Shown here: in pieces, positions 34,501 through 46,151 of the stretch
Layout: each line of letters opens with the position of its first letter
How positions within the stretch are numbered: the first letter of the stretch is position 1
Notes under the pieces: model-generated
What the model was told of the DNA's origin: nothing
The model's database searches: none
The model's input: the letters and a program-made list of their open reading frames with translations, nothing else
Program-made: the position numbers and the translations under genes
From: Spirometra erinaceieuropaei
Lineage: Eukaryota > Platyhelminthes > Cestoda > Diphyllobothriidea > Diphyllobothriidae
Direction of reading: 5' to 3'
Length of the DNA stretch: 64,000 nt
Assembly (NCBI GenBank): GCA_902702965.1
Contig: CACRXP010000117.1
Coordinates: forward strand, 1,283,376-1,347,375

Positions 34501-35741
34501 TGTGTCCATCAGGTGGGGCTACATAAACACATCTTATATTCATTCTGTTCGCCAGCTGCAAGCCGCCGATACTGCAGGTTCCAAATGTCATGCACTTGTC
34601 GGAGCACTGCAACCTCACTTACTCATGACAGAGTAACATGTGCTATGTCTGGGCGTATTTGAGGTATTTGCCAAACAGTAGGTGGAGGATGAGGCACTTG
34701 GCAGACTAGCGAAACGGCTCCGACGTAGAATCATGGTAGTTTGAGCAATATGTTTCTACCGTAGACACGAACGACTGGTTGAAACTTGCAACCTCGGATT
34801 TGGAAAGGGTCAAGTGGTTTTGTCGCCAGAACATGGGTTCTATTAATTACATCAGCTCAGTGCTTTCGACGTCTTATGAGCAGATGACGACTAACGACAA
34901 AAAGTATGGCATTAAACACATAGACTCGTTAGCTTTGAGCGCATTAGTCGACCCTTAAGTAGTATCGCGGGAGATATTTTGTGATTAACTTCCTTCCCAA
35001 CTTTAGTAATTAGAGGGCTTTTAGTTGGTACCTGTGTTTTCAATGTGTTAAAAAAATGCCAAAATGCCTGCCGGCGTTTTGTGAATAGTACACGGTTATT
35101 TCGCCGTAGCTGATGGATTCTAGCTCAGATATTCATACCAAGTTTCGGACCGTGTATGTAAAGGTCAGTTCTCAAGGATATATTCCAAGTAAACGCATTA
35201 GTTTCCTTGGAAAGTAAACAAGGCAAAGTAAAACTGGAGTTCATATACGGAGAAATACACGGGGAAGGCCGGGGACCCAACTGATGAGCCGAACTCCTAG
35301 TACGTTCTTCGGGGAGCGACACAAGATCGGCGAACCCCCGGTGTCTGCGCTTTTAACTAACATCTGTGTTTCCAGAATGGTAAATAATTACACAGTTTAG
35401 TGGGATTATTAGCTGTTCAGAACGGCTGTCCATAACACTGAGAAAACCTTTGGTACATTAAGCGAAATTTGCCGTCCAACAACCAGGAGTTAAGGCAAAT
35501 ATGTAAGAATAAGGTCATCCCAGGTTCTCATATTATTGTTGTTATCTATATTATTGTCTTTACTTTCCCGGCTAAATTAAACTGCGCAATCATTCATTAT
35601 CCAATCATCTAGGTAATATTTGCCACAATAAACATATTTTATTGTAAATTTTAGGCCGCCTACCCACGCCAGGAGTACGGAACCTATCTCAGCAAAGACC
35701 CCGCCCCTCCACCTCCGTACGAACTTGCGACAAAACAATAA
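28591..35741 (+). CDS. Two-TM, PPxY-tailed protein, paralogue 1 (three exons)
   Basis: Exons 28591-28772, 31761-31911 and 35655-35741 join in frame (phase 2, then 0) to give 139 aa. Donors are gtacgt and gtaagt. Acceptors are a strong pyrimidine tract ending cttcag, and ttttag. An in-frame TAG precedes the ATG, which has G at +4. The protein has a polar N-terminus (1-23), a hydrophobic segment at about 24-51 (GIPALLLFLLGLILLTTG), a short loop, and a second segment at about 67-85 that may extend to 95 (TTGIPLTAFGVFFILASAIF). A polar tail carries YPRQE and PPPPY at 129-133, a PPxY motif of the kind bound by WW domains. There is no signal peptide, and both termini are probably cytosolic. The family is not recognised. 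Gene 2 at 48226 is a tandem paralogue with the same exon plan. Intron 1 holds a Penelope relic and intron 2 a family B transposon. Confidence 0.78.
29041..30300 (-). pseudogene. Penelope-like element: reverse transcriptase end plus GIY-YIG
   Basis: Reading 5' to 3' on the minus strand: RYADDVAVVIDRDQSLAFKE (RT motif C, YADD, about 30285-30225), FPDIQFTMKEVENNQLAFLD, SEHPTNHKRIC, LEDKIAEQQYLRRVFKTNGY, PRNFVNRCISKMDERPNR, KDPLSRQETSGVVYWSWCSC, RNYVKQTKRLLRTRMAEH (GIY-YIG, with YIG changed to YVK), SGHTIKFDEV, then after a frameshift SRELFELWFT and DLPLPYSVLRPRLGAVIS. In a live element the RT copies the RNA and the endonuclease nicks the target. This copy is cut off just before motif C, has several frameshifts and is dead. 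It lies antisense within intron 1 of the host gene. Confidence 0.88.
29116..29172 (-). ncRNA. Type I hammerhead ribozyme motif in Penelope tail
   Basis: On the minus strand: stem I strand GCTTTTGTCT, core CTGATGA (29156-29162), stem II GGGTT/AATCC around an 8-nt loop, GAAAC (29132-29136), GTC (29129-29131), then AGGCGAATAAAGC closing stem I. GTCT pairs with AGGC (one G-U) and GCTTT pairs with AAAGC. Stem III is only ACGT, the very short form known from Penelope-like elements, where two copies are thought to act as a dimer. Cleavage would follow GTC. One extra T sits between the core and stem II, which may weaken activity. The fold is by eye. Confidence 0.75.
30294..30386 (+). repeat. Inverted copy of the Penelope tail
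   Basis: GTCTTTGATG...GGGTTTGAGCAGGAATTC, GACGTCGAGCGAATAAGGCTC and ccagcgatcgtgtctccttc match the tail at 29041-29172, but on the opposite strand. The relic is thus bracketed by inverted tails. The hammerhead core is mutated (TTTGATG, and GAGAC for GAAAC). The junction with the truncated RT lies near 30290. Confidence 0.65.
34259..34538 (+). mobile_element. Telomere-core TIR transposon, family B copy 1
   Basis: The ends form an inverted repeat of about 28 bp: left GGTGAGATGTGGTTATATAG, then CCCCACCTGA; right TCAGGTGGGGCTACATAAAC, then ACATCTTA. The shared subterminal module (CCAGCCACCTGATATACGGG, GGTGGTAATTGGGGTC) comes next, and a CCCTAA array lies at about 34430-34480. A target duplication is not recognisable here. 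About 280 bp, non-coding, within intron 2 of the 139-aa gene. Confidence 0.85.
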
Positions 35742-35742
35742 A
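35737..35742 (+). promoter_or_regulatory. AATAAA polyadenylation signal overlapping the stop codon
   Basis: AATAAA begins two bases before the TAA stop of the 139-aa gene. If used, the 3' untranslated region would be very short. Further AT-rich candidates follow. Confidence 0.4.
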
Positions 35743-38700
35743 TAACTGGGAACCTTTATTATATTTAAACTGAAGAATTTAATTTACGGCATAAGATTTC
35801 GGAAAACAAATATAAATATGCTGGTTGTTTTCATAATCTTGGCGACTTTGGGGCATTTCCTTAGTCGCATCAAAAACTACAATGGTCATTTCATATTTAC
35901 TAGCAGAAAACCAGGCTGTGGTATCAGGCACACTGATCTTCTGTTTGCCAGATAAATTATCTTTAAGAAATTTCCCAATGTGGAAAACTGGACAATCACC
36001 GAGTGTACAATGGTCTGCGACATTGCTTCTGTGTTAAGTATATCTTCTTTGTTTAGTTTTTAAGACGGCGGATCGAAAACGAGCCGTCTGATCAATCATA
36101 GTGAGGAATTTTTAGATTAACCTTAAAAAACCACTGCCGAAAATGTGCATGAGTACGCCTACGAAATTGTCACTTTTTCTAAGCTTGTAGTCAGGGATGC
36201 AACCAGGTTGATAAGCGTAAAAAAAGGGAGCGTTATGTCATTGTTTCCTGGATTTTGAGATAAGTGTGATATCAGTATTTTTAAATATGAATTCGGTAAT
36301 GATCGGTCGACATATACATTTCTGTAAACCGCGATAATATATCTGTCATATGGAGGTTTTTATGCAGGTATGTTTGCGTCTGCGTGGTGGCATATATTTT
36401 TGCGGTAATAAATGTGATCGCTCAGTTTCTAAGTGGAAATCAGCAGGTCTAATTACTCCTTCTCTGGGCACTTCATTATATCGTCAAAAGCTTCAATGAA
36501 CGTTAGATGAAAAGAATATGATTAAAGCATTGTCTCAGAATCGGTCCTTGCTATCGGGTTTGACCGCTATTCGACACCAAGGATTAACAGGGTTAAGGTC
36601 TGGCTTGTCCACAGATTTGCTACATCTGTTAAGTATTGAATAAAAAAAGAGTTTGGAGACCCTGTTACGCTTTTCATCGTCATGCTATGAGGCCAATTTA
36701 TCACGAAATTTAGAAAGGTTTAAGCGCATATAAAAGCTCCGTAAAGCCTCTTAGAGCGATCATTTTTTTCAAACGCAAAGGAATGCGGTTAGGAACCGGT
36801 CGTAAGAGATGTTAACCGAAATTCTGAAATGAGTTGTCGATAAGGGAAGATTGATTTCTTGGGGTTGTAATAGTGATGATCGCGAATTTAATCTGAAGAT
36901 ATCTTTGTCAGTCTAGGGTGTCGGCTTTAAATATACTTTTTTGGCCACCTAGAAACAGCTCTCAGTTAAAAATATTAATTGAGTGGCATAGTTATCACTG
37001 CTGACTATCAATAGCTCTATAAATTCAAATATATATTTTAAAAAATGCGCAAATCGTTTTTAACTGTACACACCTACTAGAAACTCACGTCGTCCTCAAA
37101 TTTCATTCCTGATAAAAGGGTGTCTTACAACCCCGGCCAATATTTAATGAGCTTGGTCGCTGGACATGCTTTTTAGAACAAATGCTGGTCACAATGCTCC
37201 GTGAAAAATCTCAGCACTTCCCTTATCTTGGGTCTTGATGGATAGTACGCACCTAACAGTGTTTTCTAGAAGCATTAATGGACTAAATATTTTGCTTGAC
37301 TCTATACCTGTGTACCGTAAGTTTCAAAAAGGCACCACATAAACTTATGTATGGGGTTTGTTTGCCGCCCAAGCGGCCTCTTTTCATATAGTTTTACAGG
37401 CAAAATCTAAATTAAACCCTTGCGGAAAATGCTGGTATTTCAATTTGTGCGTTTTTTCACTCTTTTACAATCCAAAATCAGATTAGATACGATACCTTAA
37501 GGTGCAGGATTCAAGTTTACACCAGGCTAGTGAATGATAAATTAGAAGGTCCGGTTCTGCTTGCTGGTAATATAATTGTGCAACGCACGGTAGAAAATAC
37601 CGTTGTCGATTTTGAACATTATCTGTCACATGATCATGATAAGTTGAACATTGCGAAAGGCAAGTTTACTGAGGTATCCGGGATCAGACCTGTTATTTAG
37701 CAGAAAAATCTAGCCAAAGGCAATTTTTCATATATTATTCGTAGTTATAGGAAAGTGTACCGTTACATTAAACCGGCCATTCAAAACAAACATTGGCAAA
37801 TGACAGACAGCTCATGGTGTAGGGAAAGTGTCCTCGGAAGTTTAAAAATGTACGAGGCATAGTTTTCACTTTCCTCTTTATTGTTGTAAGAAAGTGATTA
37901 ACATTATTGGGGAAATATGTACGACCGTATTTTGGATGTGCACAACAAACAATCTCGTGGGCAGCTGTTTACTGAAAACCGAACAACGCATTTACTTAGA
38001 CGGCCTGCGAAAAGTTTGTTTACTATCTTTGTAAATATAGCCACCCGTCTGGTATTGGGAATTTGTTTATTTGGAAACAGTTAGAACTGAATTTGTGGTA
38101 TGGGAAGAAACTGCCCTGCAAATTGGAGGAATGATAACAATCAAAAATATATCGTAAAGCTTTTATTAACACGAGTATGTTTGTTAAGAAGTATCTTTAA
38201 ACACTGTTATAGGAGACCCCATAAAAGCAGACTTCATCTGTTCTTCTGAAGTGCCGTATTAATTTAAATTTCGTGTGTAATCTTCAAAAACCGCTCATTT
38301 TCCATTTGGAATTTGAAGTGTTAATTGCATTTGAGCAAAAAACTCGAGAGATAAAAATAAGAAAATAATTACTTAACTGAAACGTCAGGAGGAAAGTCAC
38401 ATCTTGAGTAACCGCTGGTTTTCTATAGACAGCTTCATATCTATCAGCCATCCATTAATAGTTTACTAAAACGCCTATGCATCATTTTGCGTTCCAAGAT
38501 GCTCATTTTTCCCACAGGATGACTGCTTGCATCGGCGTTATCGTGAAAATACTTTTTTACACTTAAATCCTGATTAGGCTGGTCTGAACATGAAAACGAT
38601 TTGCAGCAGAAAGACCACTCAAAAATAAAACGTGTGGAAGATATGCTAGGCTTCTGAGAATTGAGCCCTAGAGCTCTTGTAGGTTTTCGGATATGAAACA

Positions 38701-41700
38701 TGATTTATATAGTCCAGGCCTCTCTTTACGGGGACTTTTAAACGATTCCGTAACTTTTTGCTCGTAGAATGAATTGGATCGTCCAGGGTGCGTTTTCCCC
38801 GATCCTTATTTGAAAAATCAACAATTTCGTAAACCTATTTGCGGGGAATGTTAACTTTAAGTGGACCTTCTTCTTTCTCCGCCCTACTTACTACGTCCGG
38901 AGGCCATTGTCTCAGGAGCGAAAATGTAACTACTACGATAATAGGCGCTCGCTAGACATCACAGTCATTAGATCACGTCCTGATCAATAGAAGACCAAGA
39001 AAACCACTGGGAAGCGTTGATTTTTGCAAAGAATCCTGAAAACAATTTGAATCCTCGTTTCCCAGGTTTAGTCATAGGCGAACATTCCAATGGAAGGGCC
39101 CGAACGACAGAGAATCACGCGACAGCCAATTGGCGTCTGCGCAGTCAGCTGATTGGGTGATTCCGACATCTGTGATAGTTTGTGACTGGCTGCCCTCGGA
39201 GCTGAATGTCCGCGGGCTCCGTCCACTGGAAAGCGGTGGCCGCCTGATTGCCACTATGACGTGTGCATGTAAGGTGTTTGAGCTCCCGGTGCCAGAGCGG
39301 GTCAGTCAATCTGAAGTGCAAATGACCCGGTCAGAGAAGTAGTTCTTATAGTACATCTATCGGTTCCCCTAATGGTTCTTTATTCTGACAAGGATGAAGT
39401 TCATAAAATCATTGAGAAAGTAGAGCTTAGGGACTTCTGTAATACGGAAAGGATGTAAATATTAGATTTTTTCTGTAGGGCATGTAGACGCGGCAATCAA
39501 TGGAGTCTACAAAGGGCATTTGAAAAACTCGCATTTCTGCCCTATGTCTGTTTTATCACTGAAACTAGGTGCCGGAAAAGACCAGGATATTTGAAAGATA
39601 TGAGCAAGTGCGATGCAGGCAGGCGACAAATAGGTAATTCAAAGTTATCGGCTAAATAAGGCTGGGTTCACTTGGACGGTAAACAATAGGAAAATCTGAA
39701 CTTAAACCCGACCCAAAACCTTTCTCTATCCGTAGCACTTAACCTGTCCTTAATCTTAGATCTAACCTTAACCTTAAATTTGAGTACTTTTTTATGCCTG
39801 GCCAGAAATATATTCCTAATGTAATTATAACCTACTTAAACCAAATTAGTAGACGTGTTGTACTCATGAAAGTAGGGCACTCACATTCAATAGTTTGCTT
39901 GTTTGTTTCGAAATTCTTTGTACAATTGGATTATTTTCCTTGTCAGGGGGGTAGTCAAAAATGTGGAATAAAACAACGCCTGTTATCTTTTTTCTGTTCG
40001 CCGAGGCCATCATTTTTATCCCAAAAACTGTGTGACGAGATGTTCGTTTAAGTGATTAATAAACTAACACAAGATTTCGTAGTGATTGGATAGCTTAGCT
40101 GTTCATTTCCACTTTGGAACTTAGCGGTAGGTCAAATGTATAAATTACTAACAAGCTGTGCAAACTAGGCTTTCTGGATCTCACAAGTTCACAATGACCC
40201 AGAATATCACAGATCGGCAGCTGACGTCCCATGTCGTCACCTTGACATCGTTTCGAGGATTCAAACATGTTCATATTAACTTAACATCCGCAAATCCCTT
40301 TTATGATTTTGAGATTACGAAAGAAATATTTCCGTTTTTGAGTCCACATTTAGTGAGACAAAAGTTGAATAGGAACGAAAGCAAACTCTGGCAAATGGAC
40401 ATTTTTTCACTTTAACTGCGACAAACAGATAAAATAGTTTGCTATATGCCTAGAAAAGTTAATAATAATTCCAGATCACGTTAGTAGTGCCGATCATTGT
40501 TTTGCCTTACAATTATGATAACTTACTGTCATGTAATTGGCATATGATTGGCAAAATCAACTTATTGCTCTCATTCAAGCTCTCAGACTGCCCCAGGTAA
40601 AATCATGAATTTTTGACGTTATCAACCCTTAATCAGCTGTATTCAGCTGTTGCTCTTCTACCCTAGCTCGGTCAGATTTCAGAACAGGTCTGAAGATATA
40701 TAGTCAAAAAGCAACGTTTTACTGCTGCATTTCGAACTGTGTCATCGATGGGATACGAGTAACCACCCGTCATCTTTAAACCTCGAAGTCGGTACCCTTT
40801 TTCTTGCTACGTAAAATCTTCGGCCGTCGAGTGCAGACCAGGCCTTGTCAGCTAATGCGCCTGATTCCGCCTCCCCGTAATCCGTCTTCATACAGTTCTT
40901 GCACCCAATGTGCTGTGCGGCACACAACGGACATCCGCCGTCGTGATTTTCAAACTGTCACACTAGGAATAATGGATTCGCGCATTTTTTCCATTTTGAT
41001 TTCTACATTTCCTGTGGTTCACTTGATCTGATGTAGAGGGATGCAGAATAACGCACAACTCGGCAGTTCAGAAACGATTGGTGAAGAAAGGCGAATTAAA
41101 TGACCTATCGAATGGTCATAATAGCAAAATCAATTTGTCACTTGAGATTCCGGTTTTACTGTTTGGCTTAATCAACAAAATCTGGCTATTAACCGAGTCT
41201 AAAAGTAAGGTAATGGAAGACGACCTCGCTTTCGAATCCAAGCTCCAATATTCGATGTGAATGGTCGATGAAAAAAATGTTTTTACTTATTTTAAGTCTT
41301 CGCATTCGATTACTCAAGAGAGAGACTTAAGACGGCAGGCGATGTTCTGCACAGTTAGCTTAGCCGATTCCATCTGAGCAGTGGCTGAACCCGAGCTGCA
41401 TGTCTTCAGTCATAATTGGTCAATTTCGCCCCAGTCTAACTAAAGAAAAATGACCTAGTTCAAATGTAGACGTCGACAAATGCACAGAACAATATATTAG
41501 AGCTCCATTTTACCACTCTGAGCCATTGCTGCCGACGATCGCACACAAATAGTTTGTAAGCATTTACCATGAGTAAACAATTGTTATTCTTATAAAAAAG
41601 TGAGATCTTTTAAATACCGCTGATCGTATGAATTTCGTGCATAAAATATATTGATATTTTTTTTAACAAATTCTATTAATCGAGGTGACAGTTCCAATCC

Positions 41701-42817
41701 CACAAACACATCATTTAACTTACTAGGGCCTAAAAGCTCACAAGTTTAAGTTCGCTTACCGCAATCATGTTGCGATTCAATATGAAAAGTCAAAAGATGT
41801 TAATTTCTTATAAGTGGAAGCCCATCCGTACTGAGCACTTGAAATTATCAACCAAATATTGTCCTCAGTCCTGCACTGCAGCACACGGCCGTCCTTTCCG
41901 TGAAATGCGTAGGTTGGATATAATCCGTGGCAAACAATAGCTACAAGTTTTCTTTTCTATTCTCAACACAAACAAGCCTGCCAAAGCAAGCCTGCACAAG
42001 CAAGCCAGTCAAAGGCAATCACAAGTGACCTACTCTTCCGCTTATCCAACCTTTCCCCGCTGATAGATAGTCATTGGTCGTCAACGTCACACAGTATAAC
42101 ATTTCTTTATCGTTATCGTGGATAACCCCTTCAGCATTCCGTACTATAGTTTCCGTTTTCAGAAATTAAAGATGTTTTGCAGTGATCGACTTTCTATTTT
42201 CTTTATGAATGAAACTTGTGAGAAGATGCGAGTCAAAAAGGAATAAGAGCAGGGAGATCAAGACCAGGCTTAAACGTGATGTCAAACGCTGATGCATTGC
42301 ACTAACTGACCTACTAAAAACATGTTTAATTTAAAATAACCCCCAGCAAACTGAAGTTGGGAAAGTGGAAATTTTCTAGCCATCCGTCTGCAGTAGAGGA
42401 CTGTAGTGTACGCTGATGCCGAAATGCCTGCCTTTAATTCCCAATCAGGTTTTCCCTTCAGAGTATGTGAGTCCTATTTGATTGTGAAGCTATTGTCTGC
42501 CTGGAACATCCTGTTGCGGTTCCGATATATTTTTGTTGGTAAGGGCAACCTTTCATTCTTTAGCCTGCAGTCTGCTAGCGACGCTTCCTGTATGCCCACC
42601 TTTTGTTATTTTGCTAGCTGGTATTTACAGCTGTCAATTGGTGTTGTATCGTTAGTGCACGGTGATAAAATGTATGTCGAAAATGAAACGCTGTTTCCCC
42701 CGAAAAAATTATACAAACCAGAAACAAAGAAATGTGCAGACTTTAAGAATGTTATAAAACAAAGCTACTTCCCATTCAACTGCATGCAACCGCTGCACAT
42801 TAATACAATAGGTGAGC
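35743..42817. other. Long AT-rich stretch without recognisable genes
   Basis: Apart from the degenerate CCTAA tract at about 39690-39785, no gene, RNA or bounded transposon could be supported. Decayed fragments of family F probably occur (for example ttaaccgaaattctgaaatg near 36813) but are short. A small run of caagcctgc-like units lies at about 41973-42005. Confidence 0.4.
39690..39785 (-). repeat. Degenerate telomere-like tract
   Basis: aacttaaacccgacccaaaa, then cttaacctg and ctaaccttaaccttaaa: worn CCCTAA-like units. I could not find inverted-repeat ends around it, so it is either a truncated member of the telomere-core transposons or an independent tract. Confidence 0.45.
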
Positions 42818-43440
42818 TAACTCATGAAATGTCAACCGAAATTCTGAGATACGTTTTCGTTTCGAAAAGGTTAATAAGGTAGGGTGGAAAAATTAACTGC
42901 CATGCAACACAGTTGTGTAACAATGCAGTTTCCTCGGGATGCCGGCTGTCAAAGCAACTTAATTGCCGCTGCATGCAAAAACTATACTCTACGAAAAATG
43001 ACTATTAAGTGGCATGCATTTGTATCATCGATTATCGATGCTCTTAAAGACCCAATTTAATTTTATGAATTACATACATAAAAGCATTCATTCTTTTGCT
43101 TATTCGATAGAAAATTACTTCATCTAATTCTACACTAGGCCGAAAGGCATAAATCGGTTTTCATAAATTTTTCCAATTCCGGAATAATTTTGAACTTACC
43201 TGCTTTAACACTTGCATTCAGGCTTCCCAAACTACATGCCTTATGCTTTCCGCATACGGAAAACCATACATTTCTGTACAGTATTTAGAAGAGACTATAT
43301 AGGATTCACAGAATTTAGCATTGAATTTGAACCATATAGCTAACCTCACAAGCCACATTTGTAAACGCAGAGACATGACTTTTTATGAGCGACCATTTCA
43401 CGATTCAAAAAACTGAGCAGCGACTGGTGTTGAGGCTTAT
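42818..43440 (-). mobile_element. Family F foldback copy, one arm plus spacer
   Basis: gagctaactcatgaaatgtc and gttttcgtttcgaaaagg (42815-42870) open a clear arm. The spacer (about 43310-43405: acaagccacatttgtaaac, cagagacatgact, gaccatttcacg) is the reverse complement of 8245-8325, so this copy lies in the opposite orientation to the one at 7869. The second arm is missing; sequence after about 43440 belongs to other repeats. Confidence 0.7.
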
Positions 43441-43529
43441 TGTTTCAAAGGCAAAAAATAATGCCTGAGAGATGGCGAAAACTCAAAAATCAAGGACGTC
43501 TGTCTATTTAACGCCCCTTATTCTGCTGC

Positions 43530-43650
43530 TGTCTCTAATGATGGATTCAAGTGAGAATCCGAAACGTCATGCGAATAAAGACATTGTTCCAGCGATCGCT
43601 TCTTCTTCTGATCAACTAGCTGCTGGAACTCGCATCGTTGCTTGTATTGG
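43530..43650 (+). mobile_element. Penelope-like tail with near-intact hammerhead
   Basis: Core CTAATGA (from 43535; one change from CTGATGA), stem II GGATT/AATCC perfectly paired, GAAACGTC and GCGAATAAAG, then ttccagcgatcgcttcttc and ctgctggaactcgcatcgtt as in the tail at 29041-29120 (reverse). Stem I (GTCT against ATGC) has a mismatch. The G5-to-A change in the core is expected to reduce or abolish cleavage. No coding sequence is attached. Confidence 0.65.
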
Positions 43651-43811
43651 TAAAGAAGTTAACGTCACTGGTTCTATACTCGGAGAAAATTGGGTCAATT
43701 TGTGTGAGTTTGCGCCTGTGAGAAACAACAGGATAGATGGAGGGACAATAGCATGAGGAATCGCGTGGATGTCTGGGTAGTGAAAAATGTTTCCCCTCCC
43801 CCAAACGGGCC

Positions 43812-44105
43812 AAGCGGAAGATACGCTGGACCAACACGCGGGCCATATTGGATCCTGGCAGGCATTATCAGAATGCACATAATTAAAAATGCCAACATTC
43901 TGGGGAGTGGTAATGGGCCCAGTTAACGGCTGACGTCGCGCACATTGGCATTCCTGCCAAAACCCCATTTTTTTGCTAAAACTCTGATCAAGTTGTGTAG
44001 ACCAAACGGGTGTTTAATGATGCACCGAGGTGTGGGCTCGACCCCGCCGTCAACCTGTGCCTTCCTCAGCGTCCGGTATACTTGACTCTGTCTTGACACC
44101 GGTGG
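43812..44105. repeat. Dispersed repeat E, copy 2
   Basis: The same-orientation partner of 1045-1345, sharing tacgctggaccaacacg, ggcaggcattatc, gggcccagtt and ctgtcttgacaccgg in order. It is non-coding. Both copies lie a few hundred bases beyond a Penelope tail, though the tails are in opposite orientations. Confidence 0.6.
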
Positions 44106-44634
44106 GGATCGTCGGGCACGACAGTCGAACTGTCATAGCGAAGAGTGTCCTTGATGAACTGTTTTTCTCTCATGCCTGGCGCATTCCTCTTCAGGCGGCA
44201 CCTGGCGGGTGATTCTCGCTATAGCCCGTTTTTCTATTTTATAATTAGGCCCCCACCCACTTTAGTACCGCTCTTTTAAGCTGTAGACTGTCTTGTAAAC
44301 GGGAGACCTGCACGACGGTGTGCTGAGCTTACATCAGAATGCCATGTGCCTGTAACTTCCAGAACATCGTCTGGCACGGTCGAGGGGATGTTATTATCCC
44401 CCGACAGTTTGACAGCCTATTCTGGTGATGTTATTTACTGAACCTAATTCCCCTTCTTCTGAATTTATTCCTCAGTTTGTACCTTGCCTCTCTTTTCCTC
44501 TGTACTAGGAAGACAATCCTTTTGATGACTAAAAGAAGGCTCCAAGTGAATCGACCATGATTCGGGTCATACGTCTGCCCAGACGGATTTTCCTTTTGTG
44601 CAAAAGGTTCCCTAAGTCAAACGAAAGCGCATTG
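44106..44634. other. No recognisable feature
   Basis: A non-coding spacer between repeat E and repeat G, with nothing supported. Confidence 0.4.
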
Positions 44635-46151
44635 TATATAAGAAGGGACATTAAACTGAAGCCAGAAATCATATGCGTTAAATGACCCGATGGATACACG
44701 GGTTGCGACAAAGGCCACTTACCTTTTGGCTCATAACTTCTCGCAAAATAACTTTCGAGGTCTTATAGGGTTGAGCGTTTTTTTAATGACGCAAACACAG
44801 CTGCGCGGCCGTTTTTTCCCTTTTTTTAAAAAAGCCCAAGAACCACATTACAGTCGTTCGTGTTTCATTTCGTTCGAAACAGAGAATTTCATAATGGCCG
44901 GGAAATTGGACACAAACATTCATTTGAAACTCTCGTGTTTACTGCAAAATATTGAACTCGCCAACTCGCACACAAATACCTTCGACAGAAAGTCAATGAA
45001 AATGAGCCGTAAAAATTCCGACTAAGGAGGTCATACACGTGATCTATGTGCCGATGGGACAATGGCTGGTATTAACATTCACAGAATTTTCTAGTACGAT
45101 CCCGAAGACTCACTGTTAAAACAGGTATGAACTTGCTTTCCTGAGATCAGTTTGAAGTGATCTCTGAACGGAGAGTGTAACTTTTTGCTGAACCACGAAG
45201 TACATGTAGGCCAAGTGAATCACGAGTTATTAATTCGCATAGTCTGACTCGCCTGGGTTTGGCGACTACAAAACCCAAGATAACTTAATCTTCCTGGCGG
45301 TAAACTTTCTGATAAAATAAACCTTTACGGAAATTCCAGTGATTATCCCGAAAAGGGCTCGTGCCATTAAAATTTTAAACCATTTTAAGTAGTACATCTT
45401 GGCCCAAAAACCTAAAAATAACGTAAGTATAGGATACTCTCGAAGACATGAAACTCGGTTGTCGGTTGATATGTACCGTCCCTGTCTTAAAAAAAGAATT
45501 TAAATAAATATTTCTCTCTTTGCCATTAAGTGATGTTTACAAATTTTGAGGGACTGAAAAGGAGCATCGACTACTTGGGTTCTTCTGTCGAGCACAGCTG
45601 ACAATTTATAAAACTTGTTTGGGGGTTTATACATTTCCAAAAGCAAGGAGCAGAGCCCGCACGATTGCCTGTTTTTTGAATTGCCGAAGAACTCAATTTC
45701 ATCGGATTTTTAATTCATGGTTGTGACACGGGTGAATTAGACACGCAGCTGAATCAACCTTGTCGATCTGTCATTCCCTTCATTATCGTGCATATTAGCA
45801 CTCTTTTGTTAGGCCATTTGAACTCGAAATACATCCCAGCGCTACTGCATAAATGCCTGTAGCATATGGAAGCAGAAGAAACTAAAAAATCTGAAAGTCA
45901 TGGTTTCTGAGAAGGAATTGAAACGAACTGACTTAAATTTCCGCCATGTGCGAGAAAAGTAAGAAATCGCAAGCTGCCATGCCAGATGAGTAAAGTGCCC
46001 TCCAATCTCTCCTTTTCCGAAGTGATTTTCATGTTGTGTCTGCATACACCACACGGTTATCACCCTGTATCATTCATGCTCACTGCCATTTCCCCTTGTT
46101 CAGCATTCCTGCAGATTTATATTTTAACTAATAGCCACAAGTAATGCGCCA
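44635..46151 (+). repeat. Long direct repeat G, copy 1
   Basis: It aligns with 62169-64000 in the same orientation over about 1.5 kb, with substitutions and small indels. Paired blocks include ttaatgacgcaaac/ttagtgacgcaaat, gccgtaaaaattccgac/gccataaaaattccgac, ggtcatacacgtgatctatg, tttttgctgaaccac, gccatttcccct and the closing aatgcgcc. This copy lacks the family B transposon that splits the other one. No protein is encoded, so its nature (transposon or segmental duplication) is open. Confidence 0.8.

Noticed and set aside
34860..34910. gacgtc-containing string near a reversed ctgctcat as a ribozyme
   Set aside because: The order and spacing of core parts do not fit a hammerhead.
42406..42882. 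158-codon plus-strand open frame as a gene
   Set aside because: It begins at a non-ATG codon and its last 30 or so codons are the start of a family F repeat.
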